39,867 bases of DNA from Gammaproteobacteria bacterium (GTDB taxonomy: Bacteria; Pseudomonadota; Gammaproteobacteria; Steroidobacterales; GCA-2729495), in assembly GCA_023383705.1 (NCBI GenBank), contig JAHDYM010000018.1, positions 1-39,867 on the forward strand. The letters run 5' to 3'. Made by a program: the position numbers and the translations under genes. Shown in pieces: positions 1-7,867 of the stretch (positions within the stretch are counted from its first letter, which is position 1; each line of letters starts with the position of its first letter). Below the pieces are notes generated by a model. It made no database searches. It was not told the origin of the DNA and was given only the letters and a program-made list of their open reading frames with translations.

Positions 1-41
1 GCTTTCCAAGCGTGCGCCTTCAGCCACTCGGCCACCTCTCC
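1..41 (-). tRNA. serT-like: tRNA-Ser (anticodon GGA), 5' half only; cut by window start
   Basis: Read on the minus strand, positions 41 to 1 give an acceptor strand GGAGAGG, then TG, a D-arm of the GCCGAGTGGCTGAAGGC type typical of class II tRNA-Ser, and an anticodon stem CACGC with loop TTGGAAA. The anticodon GGA lies at positions 7 to 5 and reads UCC/UCU serine codons. The variable arm, T arm and 3' end lie outside the window. The gene follows dapA and a small lipoprotein gene in the same direction, with about 70 bases between. Confidence 0.88.
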
Positions 42-60
42 GGCTTGTCTGTTCGACTGA

Positions 61-84
61 AACGGGCGGCAAGGTTAGCCCGTT
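61..84 (-). terminator. possible hairpin between lipoprotein gene and tRNA-Ser
   Basis: Positions 61-67 (AACGGGC) and 78-84 (GCCCGTT) are a perfect 7-base inverted repeat around a 10-base loop, lying after the stop of the small lipoprotein gene and before the tRNA. There is no clear T-run after it on the minus strand, so termination is uncertain; it could also be a processing hairpin upstream of the tRNA. Confidence 0.3.
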
Positions 85-111
85 GCGGCCAGCGCTTCAA
101 TGCGTGGGCGC

Positions 112-384
112 TCAGTCAGCGGGCTTCTCTTTGCGGAAGTACTCCGGCGGCCGGTCCAGGCAATCGCTGACCACCCCGCCCTCACCTGCCGGCGGAGCTG
201 GTGGAACCTGCATCGTCGAGGAACGTTCCGGAGCATCCAGCCCCTCGGGAATCCTGAGCTCGGGCAGGCTGGTGCTCTGCTGATACTCCTTGGGCTTTGA
301 GCAACTCTTGTCGGGCGAGGAGGAAAAACAGCCCGCCAATGCCACGACCGAAAGCAACCCCAGCAGGCTGGCCCTGAACAACAA
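112..384 (-). CDS. short BamC-like outer-membrane lipoprotein (lasso region only)
   Basis: 90-residue lipoprotein: signal sequence with lipobox ALAGC and acylated Cys19. Residues 34-61 follow the spacing of the unstructured N-terminal region of BamC, which in E. coli wraps BamD: Y34, then L40-P-E-L43, P46, G48-L49, P52 and a final P61. The two helix-grip domains that make up most of the roughly 340-residue BamC are absent; the protein ends soon after the lasso-like segment with a Pro-rich stretch and one more Cys pair region (C28, C75). The start is TTG at 384 with AGGGGAG about nine bases upstream, one base after the dapA stop. The dapA-bamC order is the usual gammaproteobacterial one, which supports the assignment. 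What is seen is the lipobox and motif spacing; BamD binding is inferred. Confidence 0.72.
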   Translation of the reverse strand: MLFRASLLGLLSVVALAGCFSSSPDKSCSKPKEYQQSTSLPELRIPEGLDAPERSSTMQVPPAPPAGEGGVVSDCLDRPPEYFRKEKPAD

Positions 385-385
385 C

Positions 386-1285
386 TCAGGCTGCTCCCCT
401 GCCCACGCCAGTCAGCAGACCGGCACGGCTCATGGCCGATTCAACCCGCCCCCGAAAGGCATCGCTGAGCGGAGTCAGCGGCAGGCGCAGACCACCAGGA
501 ATAAGCCCCAGGCGCTCCAGGGCCCACTTGACGGGAATCGGGTTGGATTCGATGAACAGATCCTGATGCAGGCCGGCAAGACGCTCATCGAGTTCTGTTG
601 CCCGGGGCCGGTCGCCCTTGAGCGCGGCCTTGCACATTTCAGCCATCAGTGCCGGTGCGACGTTGGAGGTCACGGAGATCACCCCCTGCCCGCCCTGCAG
701 CATGAACTCGCAACCGGTCGCATCGTCACCGCTGAACAGCAGGAAATCCCCGCCACAGGACTCACGCAGTGGCTGCAAACGGCTCAGGTCGCCGGTCGCT
801 TCCTTGATGCCCACGATGCCCGGATGAGCGGCAAGCCGTGCGACCGTTGCGGTCTGCATGTCCACGCCGGTACGGCCGGGCACGTTATAGAGGATCAGTG
901 GCAACTCGATGGCATCGGCAATGGCGACGAAGTGCCGGTAAAGGCCTTCCTGGGTCGGCTTGTTGTAGTAGGGCGTGACGACCAGGTAACCCTTGATCGG
1001 GAACCCGGCAACGGCCCGGGACAAGTCGATGGTCTGCGCGGTGGAGTTTGATCCGGTACCGGCGATGACGGGGATCCGTCCGGCGGCGCGATGGGCGGCA
1101 ACGCGGATGACCTCGGCGTGCTCTGCCTTGGTGAGGGTACTGGCCTCGCCGGTAGTCCCCGCGATTACCAGGCCATCGGTCCCCTGCGCGACATGCCAGT
1201 CGACCAGCCGCTCCAGGCAGGCGAAATCCACCGCCCCGTCGTCATTCATGGGGGTGACCAGCGCGACCAGGCTGCCTGAGAACAT
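386..1285 (-). CDS. dapA: 4-hydroxy-tetrahydrodipicolinate synthase
   Basis: Cytoplasmic aldolase-type enzyme that condenses pyruvate with aspartate semialdehyde, the first committed step to diaminopimelate and lysine. The 299-residue TIM barrel keeps the E. coli numbering exactly: Schiff-base Lys161 in VGIKEATGD, the catalytic triad Thr44, Tyr107 and Tyr133, and Arg138 in NVPGRTG. The ATG at 1285 gives the normal MFSGSLVALVTPM start. The gene is divergent from gcvR and is followed after one base by the small BamC-like lipoprotein, so the two are probably translated from one message. Nothing unusual in length or active site. Confidence 0.97.
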   Translation of the reverse strand: MFSGSLVALVTPMNDDGAVDFACLERLVDWHVAQGTDGLVIAGTTGEASTLTKAEHAEVIRVAAHRAAGRIPVIAGTGSNSTAQTIDLSRAVAGFPIKGYLVVTPYYNKPTQEGLYRHFVAIADAIELPLILYNVPGRTGVDMQTATVARLAAHPGIVGIKEATGDLSRLQPLRESCGGDFLLFSGDDATGCEFMLQGGQGVISVTSNVAPALMAEMCKAALKGDRPRATELDERLAGLHQDLFIESNPIPVKWALERLGLIPGGLRLPLTPLSDAFRGRVESAMSRAGLLTGVGRGAA

Positions 1286-1365
1286 GCGAGTGAACCGGAG
1301 ATCGGGAAGAGGCAGCGATGGTACTTAGCGCATTGCAGGGTCGCAAGGGCAAACCCCGCAATGCC

Positions 1366-1393
1366 TTGATGCGGGTCCATTTACCGGTACACT
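1366..1393 (+). promoter_or_regulatory. candidate sigma-70 promoter for gcvR-bcp-bepA-mlaA
   Basis: TTGATG at 1366-1371 and TACACT at 1388-1393 are separated by 16 bases and lie 38 bases before the gcvR ATG, inside the dapA/gcvR divergent gap. Both hexamers match the consensus at four positions. Prediction by eye only. Confidence 0.35.
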
Positions 1394-1430
1394 GACCCTC
1401 CACTTTTCAAAGCATCTGCAGCCCATATCC

Positions 1431-1958
1431 ATGGAAAAACTTCTGGCGGTAACAGCAATAGGCCCGGATCGCGCCGGCGTGGTTCGCGATCTCAGCCAGG
1501 CAATCAATGCTGCCGGCGGCAGCATCCGCGAAAGCCGCATGATCGCCCTGGGTACGGAGTTTGCCGTGATGATGCTGGTCTCCGGCAACTGGCATACCGT
1601 CGCCAAGCTGCAAAACAGCCTGCTGGCGCTCCAGCAGCAATCCGACCTGACGGTCACCGTACGCGAGACCCAGCCGCGTCCCGCCGAGGCGGCCGCGCCC
1701 TACACCATCGACGTCGTGACCCTTGACCACGAGGGTATCGTTTTCGGGCTGTCGAACTTTTTTGCCACCCGCAATCTCGAAATATCCGAGGTCAACACCC
1801 GACGCTACAATGCGCCGCATACCGGCGCGCTGATGTTCAGCGTGCAGATGACCGTGAACGTGCCACGTTCGGTGCACGTAGCCACCCTGCGCGAAGAATT
1901 CCTCGAGTATTGCGACGAACAGAACCTGGATGCCGTGATGGAACCGGCACACCGCTGA
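1431..1958 (+). CDS. gcvR: GcvR-type tandem ACT-domain regulator
   Basis: 175 residues with two ACT domains: the first about residues 4-75 (LLAVTAIGPDRAGVVRDLS), the second about 93-168 (TIDVVTLDHEGIVFGLSNFF). In E. coli GcvR has this length and architecture and antagonises GcvA, repressing the glycine cleavage operon when glycine is scarce by binding the amino acid through its ACT domains. No DNA-binding domain is present, so it should act through a protein partner; no gcvA is in the window. Position divergent from dapA and just before bcp is the conserved gammaproteobacterial arrangement. The ATG at 1431 is the only reasonable start. Confidence 0.88.
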   Translation: MEKLLAVTAIGPDRAGVVRDLSQAINAAGGSIRESRMIALGTEFAVMMLVSGNWHTVAKLQNSLLALQQQSDLTVTVRETQPRPAEAAAPYTIDVVTLDHEGIVFGLSNFFATRNLEISEVNTRRYNAPHTGALMFSVQMTVNVPRSVHVATLREEFLEYCDEQNLDAVMEPAHR

Positions 1959-1987
1959 ACGAACCACGCAGGAACACAGGACACCAC

Positions 1988-2455
1988 ATGAGCGCAATCA
2001 AGATTGGCAAGGTCGTACCCGATTTCAGCGTGCCGGCAACCGGCAACCAGACCATCAGGCTCAAGGACCTGCGCGGGAAGAATGTGGTCGTGTATTTCTA
2101 CCCCAAGGACAACACGCCGGGGTGCACGACCGAAAGCTGCGACTTCGGCGCGCTGCACGGGAAATTCCGGAAGAAAAACACCGTGATACTCGGCGTATCC
2201 CGCGACAGCCTCGCCTCGCACGAGACGTTCAGGGCCAAATTCGAATTCCCCTTCGATCTGCTCTCCGATGGCGACGAAGCACTTTGCAGGCTGTTCGACG
2301 TGATCCGCGAAAAGAACATGTATGGAAAGAAAGTCTTCGGCATCGAGCGAAGCACCTTCCTGATCGACCCCGCAGGCAAACTCCAGCGCGAATGGCGCAA
2401 GGTGAAGGTGGAAGGTCACGCCGCCGAGGTGCTGGAGGCCATTGGCGCCGACTGA
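1988..2455 (+). CDS. bcp: thioredoxin-dependent peroxiredoxin (Bcp/PrxQ type)
   Basis: 155 residues, AhpC/TSA fold. It reduces H2O2 and organic hydroperoxides with electrons from thioredoxin. The peroxidatic Cys46 is in the TPGCT motif, preceded by YFYPKDN, and Cys51 five residues later is the resolving Cys of the atypical two-Cys PrxQ group. The ATG at 1988 is chosen because it places the conserved beta-strand start (IKIGKVVPDFSVP) correctly; an in-frame upstream ATG at 1910 would overlap the end of gcvR. The stop TGA shares its last base with the ATG of bepA, so the two are translationally coupled. Confidence 0.96.
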   Translation: MSAIKIGKVVPDFSVPATGNQTIRLKDLRGKNVVVYFYPKDNTPGCTTESCDFGALHGKFRKKNTVILGVSRDSLASHETFRAKFEFPFDLLSDGDEALCRLFDVIREKNMYGKKVFGIERSTFLIDPAGKLQREWRKVKVEGHAAEVLEAIGAD

Positions 2456-3930
2456 TGCGGCTGAGACGTTCAATTCTGGCGCTGGTGGCCAGCGGACTGG
2501 TCATCAACCCGCTGCCGGCTGCAAACAGCGACTTGCCGGACATCGGCAGCCCGGGCGACACGGTTCTTTCTCGGGATCTCGAACTGCAGATTGGCCGCAG
2601 CATTTACCGCAGCCTGGTCAATGCTGACCGCGTGATCAGTGATCCGGAGATCCAGGAATACGCCCAGGACATCGGACAGAAGCTTGCGATCCACGCGCAG
2701 GACGGCGATTTCCAGTTCAACTTCTTCGTTGTCGATGACAGTGCAATCAACGCCTTCGCCCTGCCCGGTGGCTACATTGGCGTGCATTCAGGGCTGATTC
2801 TTGCAACAAAATCAGAAAGCGAACTGGCCGGCGTCATCGCCCATGAAATCTCGCATGTCACGCAGCGGCACATATCCCGTGCGGTTTATGCGAACCAGCG
2901 CAACAGCATCCTCAGCATGGCGGCAATGCTGGGCGCCATCCTGCTTGGCGCAGCCAGTGGCAGCAGCGATGCCATAACCGGCGCCATTGCCACCGCACAG
3001 GGCGTTGCAGCCCAGCAGCAGATCAACTTCACCCGGGCCAACGAATACGAAGCCGACCGGGTCGGGGTTGGCGTCCTGGCTGCTGCCGGTTTCGATCCAC
3101 AGGCCATGCCGTCATTCTTCGAGACCCTCGCTAGGCAGAGCGGCCCGCTCGAGAGCCAGGCACCGGAGTTCCTGCGCACGCATCCGGTGACGGTCAACCG
3201 CATCGCCGAGACGCGCGAGCGCGCAGCATCCCTGCCCCGCCCCGAGGTCGACGATACGGCTGGCTACTCGCTGACCAAGGCGCGAATCCGCGTACTTTCC
3301 AGCCCCACGCCGCAGAAGGCCCTGGAGTTTTTCCTCGGCGAACAACAGGACCCGAAGAGCATCGGCAATCTGGGTACCGATTACGGCATTGCCCTGGTAC
3401 GCATGCAATTGGGTGAGTACGGTGTCGCACGCGACCTGTTCCGCAACCTGCGCGCTGCGCACCCCGGCGTGATTCCCTTTCATACCGGCCTCGCAAATGC
3501 GGAACTGGCCCTTGGCAACAAGGCGCCGGCATTCCTGATCTACGACCAGGCGATGACGCTGTTTCCCCGCAACGTGCCGCTGACGGTCCACTATGCCGAG
3601 GCGCTGATGGCCAACGGGAATCCGCAGAAGGCGCACAGCATCCTGCTCGACCTGTTGAACAATGTGCCGCCCACTGCACAGCAGGTACGCCTGATCGCCC
3701 TGGCAGCCAGCGCTGCCGGCGATACCGCAGAGGCGCACTACTACATGGCCGAGTTGCACCTGATCAAGGGGGATGCAACGATGGCCGCCGACCAGCTCAG
3801 GCTGGCCCTGTCCATTCCAGGTCTGAACAGCGTACAGAAGGCCCGCTTCAGCGCGCGGCTGGACCAGATCATGGAATGGGTGCAAAAAGAACAGAGAGCA
3901 AAACGCGCAAGCGACGGAAATGCACAATGA
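2455..3930 (+). CDS. bepA: BepA-type periplasmic M48 metalloprotease/chaperone with TPRs
   Basis: 491 residues. An N-terminal signal peptide (about residues 1-23, ending PLPAAN) exports it to the periplasm. The M48 zinc protease domain carries H130-E131-x-x-H134 in AHEISHVTQRH and the downstream NEYEADR motif near residues 196-202 that supplies the third ligand; His in the LRTHPVT segment matches the regulatory fourth ligand of E. coli BepA. The C-terminal half, from about residue 300, is alpha-helical TPR repeats. In E. coli BepA (YfgC) assists LptD maturation and degrades stalled outer-membrane proteins. It overlaps bcp by one base and mlaA by four, placing it with outer-membrane homeostasis genes. 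The ATG at 2455 fits both coupling and signal peptide. Confidence 0.93.
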   Translation: MRLRRSILALVASGLVINPLPAANSDLPDIGSPGDTVLSRDLELQIGRSIYRSLVNADRVISDPEIQEYAQDIGQKLAIHAQDGDFQFNFFVVDDSAINAFALPGGYIGVHSGLILATKSESELAGVIAHEISHVTQRHISRAVYANQRNSILSMAAMLGAILLGAASGSSDAITGAIATAQGVAAQQQINFTRANEYEADRVGVGVLAAAGFDPQAMPSFFETLARQSGPLESQAPEFLRTHPVTVNRIAETRERAASLPRPEVDDTAGYSLTKARIRVLSSPTPQKALEFFLGEQQDPKSIGNLGTDYGIALVRMQLGEYGVARDLFRNLRAAHPGVIPFHTGLANAELALGNKAPAFLIYDQAMTLFPRNVPLTVHYAEALMANGNPQKAHSILLDLLNNVPPTAQQVRLIALAASAAGDTAEAHYYMAELHLIKGDATMAADQLRLALSIPGLNSVQKARFSARLDQIMEWVQKEQRAKRASDGNAQ

Positions 3931-4685
3931 AAGACCTGCGTAAATCGAGCCTGGCGCTTGCAGTTGCCCTGGCACTTGTCATCAGCAGTGGTTGCGCCAG
4001 CAGCAAGGTTGTACAGGACCAGGAAGCGTGGGATCCGATCGAACCCTTCAACCGGGCCATGTACAAGGTCAACGACATCGGCGACCGGTACGTGCTGCGG
4101 CCGGTTGCGGTTGGCTATGAACGGGGGCTGCCACCCCAGATGCGCAACGGTATCCAGAATTTCTTCAGCAATATCAGGTACCCAATCACCATTGTTAACA
4201 ACTTCCTGCAGGGAAAGTTTCGGGATGGTGGTCGCGATACCGGCCGCTTCGTGCTGAATACGACGGTCGGCCTGTTTGGTTTTTTCGACCCGGCAACCCG
4301 CATCGGCCTGGAGGAAAACGACGAGGACTTTGGGCAGACGCTGGGCAAGTGGGGCATCGGTGAAGGACCATATATCGTGTTGCCCGTGTTTGGCCCCGGC
4401 ACGCTGCGCAGCTTCACTGGCAATGTTGCCGATTCGCCATTGACGCCGCTGGTCGACGTCACCACGAGCGACGTCGATATCGCCTGGGCGCTCTGGTCGC
4501 TGTACCAGGTGGACAAGCGTTCGCGACTGCTGGACGCCGACCAGCAGGTTTACGAAGCCTATGATCCCTACCTGTTCGTGCGCGATGCCTACCTGCAGAA
4601 CCAGCGCTACAAGCTGTACGACGGCAATGTGCCCGAAGACGACAGCTACCTCGACGAGGACGAGGCAGAGGACGAGGCCGAATAG
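3927..4685 (+). CDS. mlaA: MlaA (VacJ) phospholipid-removal lipoprotein
   Basis: 252-residue outer-membrane lipoprotein that takes mislocalised phospholipids from the outer leaflet and passes them to MlaC. Signal peptide with Cys23 after VISSG (Ser at -3, slightly degenerate lipobox). The family hallmark EAWDPIEPFNRAMYKVND begins right after the mature N-terminus, and the NFFSNIRYPITIVNNFLQGK and GLFGFFDPA segments form the amphipathic ring that lies in the membrane. The C-terminus is a strongly acidic tail (EDDSYLDEDEAEDEAE). The start overlaps the bepA stop by four bases. The stop lies one base from the stop of the convergent mlaB. Confidence 0.96.
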   Translation: MKDLRKSSLALAVALALVISSGCASSKVVQDQEAWDPIEPFNRAMYKVNDIGDRYVLRPVAVGYERGLPPQMRNGIQNFFSNIRYPITIVNNFLQGKFRDGGRDTGRFVLNTTVGLFGFFDPATRIGLEENDEDFGQTLGKWGIGEGPYIVLPVFGPGTLRSFTGNVADSPLTPLVDVTTSDVDIAWALWSLYQVDKRSRLLDADQQVYEAYDPYLFVRDAYLQNQRYKLYDGNVPEDDSYLDEDEAEDEAE

Positions 4686-4686
4686 C

Positions 4687-4995
4687 TCAGCCGCCGTTAC
4701 CGGTCACCAGCATCTCTTCGACACCGCTGAGCCTGGCAATTGCCAGCAGCTTTTCCGGCAGGGCCGTGAACCGCACGCTGCGCCCCTCCGCCTGCCCCAG
4801 CCTCAGCCATTCAAGCAGCAGGGCAAGGCCGGCGCTGTCGACCTTCGTCACGCCACTGAGGTCGATGGAAACCCCGGAAGTGCCGGCAAACATGCTGCGG
4901 CCAGCATCCAGCAACTGGCCGGCTGTCGAGAAAACCAGCGGCCCGCTGAGGGCAAGGCGCCCTGGTGCTTCGGACCGCAATACCGGCGGGTTCAT
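4687..4995 (-). CDS. mlaB: MlaB STAS-domain subunit of the Mla ABC transporter
   Basis: 102-residue cytoplasmic STAS protein that binds the MlaF ATPase and stabilises the MlaFEDB complex. Residues 43-60 carry the STAS signature IDLSGVTKVDSAGLALLL, with Ser54 in the position corresponding to the conserved hydroxyl residue of STAS domains. It is the last gene of mlaFEDCB and overlaps mlaC by four bases. The short length and gene position make the call secure despite low sequence conservation of STAS proteins. Confidence 0.92.
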   Translation of the reverse strand: MNPPVLRSEAPGRLALSGPLVFSTAGQLLDAGRSMFAGTSGVSIDLSGVTKVDSAGLALLLEWLRLGQAEGRSVRFTALPEKLLAIARLSGVEEMLVTGNGG

Positions 4996-5636
4996 CTGGC
5001 TGCCGCACCCGGTGCTGGCGGCCTGGCAAGCGTCCCGGCGTCGAGCCTGGCGGCATCCGCCTGCAGCCGGGCGATCACGGCGTCGATGCCCTTGGCCTTG
5101 ATTTCGGCATTGAACTGGTTCCGGTAGTTCTGCACGTAGGAAATCCCTTCGATACGCACATCGAAAGCGCGCCAGCCGTCCTTGGTCTGGTGCAGGCTGT
5201 AATTGACCGGCAGGCTGGTGCCATCGTCGAGTTGCATGACGCTCCTTACCACCGTGTTCTTCGGGTCGGGTACGGCGGCCGCCATCGGCAGGATCCTGAC
5301 CTTGTCGCGCTCGAAGCGCAGCACGTAGCGTGCGTAGCTGCGCAACAGGAAGTTGTAGAAGGTATCGATGAATTCCTTCCGCTGCTCGGCAGTTGCGGTA
5401 CGCCAGTGCTTGCCCAGTACGAGACGGCCGGCATAGTCGGTATCGAACACGGGCAGGAACACCTCGTCCACCAGCTTGTAGAGATCGGCCGGATTGGCTT
5501 CAAGGCGGGTCCGCTGGCCCTCGATGCGTTGCGCAAGCGTTTCCGCGGTCTCGGTGACCACCTGGTCAGGCGTCCGGCTGTCCGCCTGCGCCACGGCAGA
5601 CAACAGCAGCAGGCACAACGTTGCAAGAATCTTCAT
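4992..5636 (-). CDS. mlaC: MlaC periplasmic phospholipid carrier
   Basis: 214 residues with a cleavable signal peptide (residues 1-18, SAVAQA before DS). Belongs to the Tol_Tol_Ttg2 family; it ferries phospholipid through the periplasm between MlaA and MlaFEDB. Visible family features are LVDEVFLPVFDTDYAGRLVLG, the FIDTFYNFLLRSYARYVL helix, and the GWRAFDVRIEGISYVQNYRNQF strand-helix near the C-terminus. The tail is Ala/Pro-rich and probably disordered. 14 bases after mlaD and overlapping mlaB. Confidence 0.95.
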   Translation of the reverse strand: MKILATLCLLLLSAVAQADSRTPDQVVTETAETLAQRIEGQRTRLEANPADLYKLVDEVFLPVFDTDYAGRLVLGKHWRTATAEQRKEFIDTFYNFLLRSYARYVLRFERDKVRILPMAAAVPDPKNTVVRSVMQLDDGTSLPVNYSLHQTKDGWRAFDVRIEGISYVQNYRNQFNAEIKAKGIDAVIARLQADAARLDAGTLARPPAPGAAAR

Positions 5637-5650
5637 GGAACCGTCATCCT

Positions 5651-6145
5651 CTACTCTTCAACGGAAGGCGATGCCCCGGTATCACCCTCCTCCGCCTTGT
5701 TGAACAGGAACTTCCCGATCAACTGCTCAAGCACCACAGCCGACTGGGTGATCTGCAGCTCGCTGCCTTCCTTGAGATAGCTGTCGGAACCACCGGCGCC
5801 GATACCCACATATTTGCTGCCCAGCAAGCCGGCAGTCAGTATGCTGGCGTCCGAATCATCGGGGATGCGGCTGAACTGGCTGTTAATGCGCAGCGTGACC
5901 AGGGCGTCGAGACGGTCATTGTCAAATTCGATGCGCTCGACACGACCGATGTTCACGCCGGACATCGTGACCTGCGAACGGACCTTGAGGCCGGCCACGT
6001 CCTCGAAGCGTGCCGTGACCCGATAACCCTCGTCACCGGCATATTCGTCGAGATCCGTGGTCTGGGTCGCCAGAAAAAGCAGGGCCGCAAAACCCAGCAA
6101 TACGAACAGCCCGGTACCGAGCTCACGTGGTCTGCTGCTTTCCAT
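5651..6145 (-). CDS. mlaD: MlaD MCE-domain subunit
   Basis: 164 residues: one N-terminal membrane anchor (about residues 10-27), then a single MCE domain (about residues 38-118) with the typical YRVTARFEDVAGLKVRSQVTMSGV start and a LGSKYVGIGAGG strand. MlaD forms a hexameric ring that channels lipid between MlaC and the MlaE permease. The C-terminal region after about residue 118 is shorter and acidic. Spacing of 12 bases from mlaE supports cotranscription. Confidence 0.95.
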   Translation of the reverse strand: MESSRPRELGTGLFVLLGFAALLFLATQTTDLDEYAGDEGYRVTARFEDVAGLKVRSQVTMSGVNIGRVERIEFDNDRLDALVTLRINSQFSRIPDDSDASILTAGLLGSKYVGIGAGGSDSYLKEGSELQITQSAVVLEQLIGKFLFNKAEEGDTGASPSVEE

Positions 6146-6157
6146 CCCGTTTGGTCC

Positions 6158-6925
6158 TCAAATCAGAAACGCGGTGATCATGTAGTCGAGTATCAGCACG
6201 ACTATCGAAGTGGTAACCACGGTACGCGTGGTGGCCATGCCGACGCCCTCGGCGGTGGGCGCGCAATTGTAGCCTTCATAGACCGCAATCAGGCTGGCTG
6301 CGATGCCAAACACGATGCTCTTCGACACGCCTTCGCCGATATCCTCGGGATCGACATACTCCTGCATCTGCGACCAGAAGGCACCGCCATCCACGCCCAT
6401 GATGTACACGCCGATGAACCAGGCGCCGAGTATGCCGATGGCATTGAATACTGCAGTCAGCAACGGGACTGAAATGGCGCCACCGACAAAGCGCGGCGCG
6501 ACGATGCGCCGGATCGGATCGATGGCCATCACCTCCAGGGCGGCGAGCTGGTCGGTCGCACGCATCAGGCCAATCTCGGAAGCAAGGGCAGTGCCGGCCC
6601 GTCCGGCAAACAGCAGGGCGGTAACCACCGGCCCGAGTTCCTTGATCAGTGTCAGCGCGACACCCGCCCCGAGTATGTCCTCCTGGCGCAGGCGGGCCAG
6701 CGAATCGTAGCCCTGCAGGCCGATCACCATGCCGACGAAAAAGGCCGAGGTCATGATGATCACCAGCGACAGCACGCCCGCATTGTGAATCTGTGCCGAG
6801 ATCAGTCGCGGACGGGTGAATGCCGCCGGGCACTGCGCCAGGATCTCGCCAAGGAACAGCACCACCGCGCCGAGCTTGCGCAGCGCGGCCAACTGGCTGT
6901 TCCACAACTGCCTGAACAGGGCCAT
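6158..6925 (-). CDS. mlaE: MlaE permease
   Basis: 255-residue inner-membrane permease of the MlaE/TRAP-ABC family. Family features include the ITMTSAFFVGMVIGLQGYDSL-like segment near residues 58-78 (here beginning IIMTSAFF), LIKELGPVVTALLFAGRAGTALASEIG near 93-118 which couples to the ATPase, and MRATDQLAALEVMAIDP. Five to six hydrophobic helices are visible. Its ATG overlaps the mlaF stop by one base (TGATG). Confidence 0.95.
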   Translation of the reverse strand: MALFRQLWNSQLAALRKLGAVVLFLGEILAQCPAAFTRPRLISAQIHNAGVLSLVIIMTSAFFVGMVIGLQGYDSLARLRQEDILGAGVALTLIKELGPVVTALLFAGRAGTALASEIGLMRATDQLAALEVMAIDPIRRIVAPRFVGGAISVPLLTAVFNAIGILGAWFIGVYIMGVDGGAFWSQMQEYVDPEDIGEGVSKSIVFGIAASLIAVYEGYNCAPTAEGVGMATTRTVVTTSIVVLILDYMITAFLI

Positions 6926-7740
6926 CAGGAGCTACCCAGCAACTGCTGCCGGTAGTCCGGCGCGGGATAATGAAACGGCACCGGCCCGTCGGCGGCACCG
7001 GTCATGAACTGCCGCACCAGCTCGGAGTCGCTGTCGGCAAGCTCGTCTGGGCGGCCACTGGCGATAACCCTGCCTTCCGAGAGCACCAGACAGTGGTCGG
7101 CGATCTGGGAAATCTCGGCCACGTCATGTGAAACGACCACGCTGGTGAGTCCGAGTGCATCGTTGTTGAGGCGGATCAGCCTGAGGACCACGCCCAGCGA
7201 GATCGGATCAAGCCCGGAGAAAGGCTCGTCGTACAGCAGGAGTTCGGGGTCCAGCACCATGGCCCGGGCCATCGCCACGCGCCGCGCCATGCCACCCGAC
7301 AGCTCGGAGGGCATGAGACCGGCCGCACCGCGCAAGCCAACCGACTGCAATTTGGTCAGGACCACATTGCGCAGCAGGCGTTCGGGCAGGCTGGTGTTCT
7401 CCCGTACCGGGAACGCGACGTTCTCGAAAACGTTGAAGTCAGTGAGCAGCGCGCTGTTCTGGAACAACATGCCCATCTGCCTGCGCAGTGCATAGAGATC
7501 CGGACGGGACAACCGGTTGACCTCCTGCCCGGCCACCCGCACGCTACCCTCGTCGGGCCTGAGCTGCCCGGTCAGCATGCGCAGAAGGGTGGTCTTGCCG
7601 CAGCCGCTCGGCCCCATGATCGCCGTGATGCTGCCACGTGGAATCGCCAGCTCCAGTCCATCGAAGATCACGCGGCTGCCGCGTGAAAAGCGCAGGCCGC
7701 TGATCTCGATCAGATTGTCAACAGCCTGAGATGGTTTCAC
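6925..7740 (-). CDS. mlaF: MlaF ABC ATPase
   Basis: 271-residue ATP-binding subunit that powers phospholipid transport by the Mla complex. Walker A GPSGCGKTT near residues 43-51, signature LSGGM, Walker B LLLYDEP with FSGLDP, and the H-loop VVSHD are all intact. The C-terminus extends past the NBD (GPVPFHYPAPDYRQQLLG), matching the MlaF tail that reaches over the neighbouring subunit and MlaB. The start is GTG at 7740; no good alternative exists before Walker A. It is the first gene of mlaFEDCB and is divergent from sufR across 135 bases. Confidence 0.95.
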   Translation of the reverse strand: MKPSQAVDNLIEISGLRFSRGSRVIFDGLELAIPRGSITAIMGPSGCGKTTLLRMLTGQLRPDEGSVRVAGQEVNRLSRPDLYALRRQMGMLFQNSALLTDFNVFENVAFPVRENTSLPERLLRNVVLTKLQSVGLRGAAGLMPSELSGGMARRVAMARAMVLDPELLLYDEPFSGLDPISLGVVLRLIRLNNDALGLTSVVVSHDVAEISQIADHCLVLSEGRVIASGRPDELADSDSELVRQFMTGAADGPVPFHYPAPDYRQQLLGSS

Positions 7741-7838
7741 GCGAATTCCACAAGCCCGTCATCTTTGCAGGGCGCGAAGGATAACAAAATTCCACGGCAC
7801 GACCCGGATATCCTCGGCAGTGGACCCGGCCGGGGCTA

Positions 7839-7867
7839 TTCCCCTGAAAAGCATATTGGACTAAGAT
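7839..7867 (+). promoter_or_regulatory. candidate sufR promoter implying a leaderless start
   Basis: TAAGAT at 7862-7867 resembles a -10 box (four of six), with a poor -35 (TTCCCC, 7839-7844) 17 bases upstream. A start seven bases after the -10 would fall at about 7874, two bases before the sufR ATG. No Shine-Dalgarno sequence precedes that ATG, which agrees with a leaderless message, but the -35 is weak. Confidence 0.3.

Noticed and set aside
1-111. Mobile-element integration at the tRNA-Ser gene
   Set aside because: No integrase or direct repeat is visible in the window next to the tRNA; the flanking genes are core biosynthetic genes.
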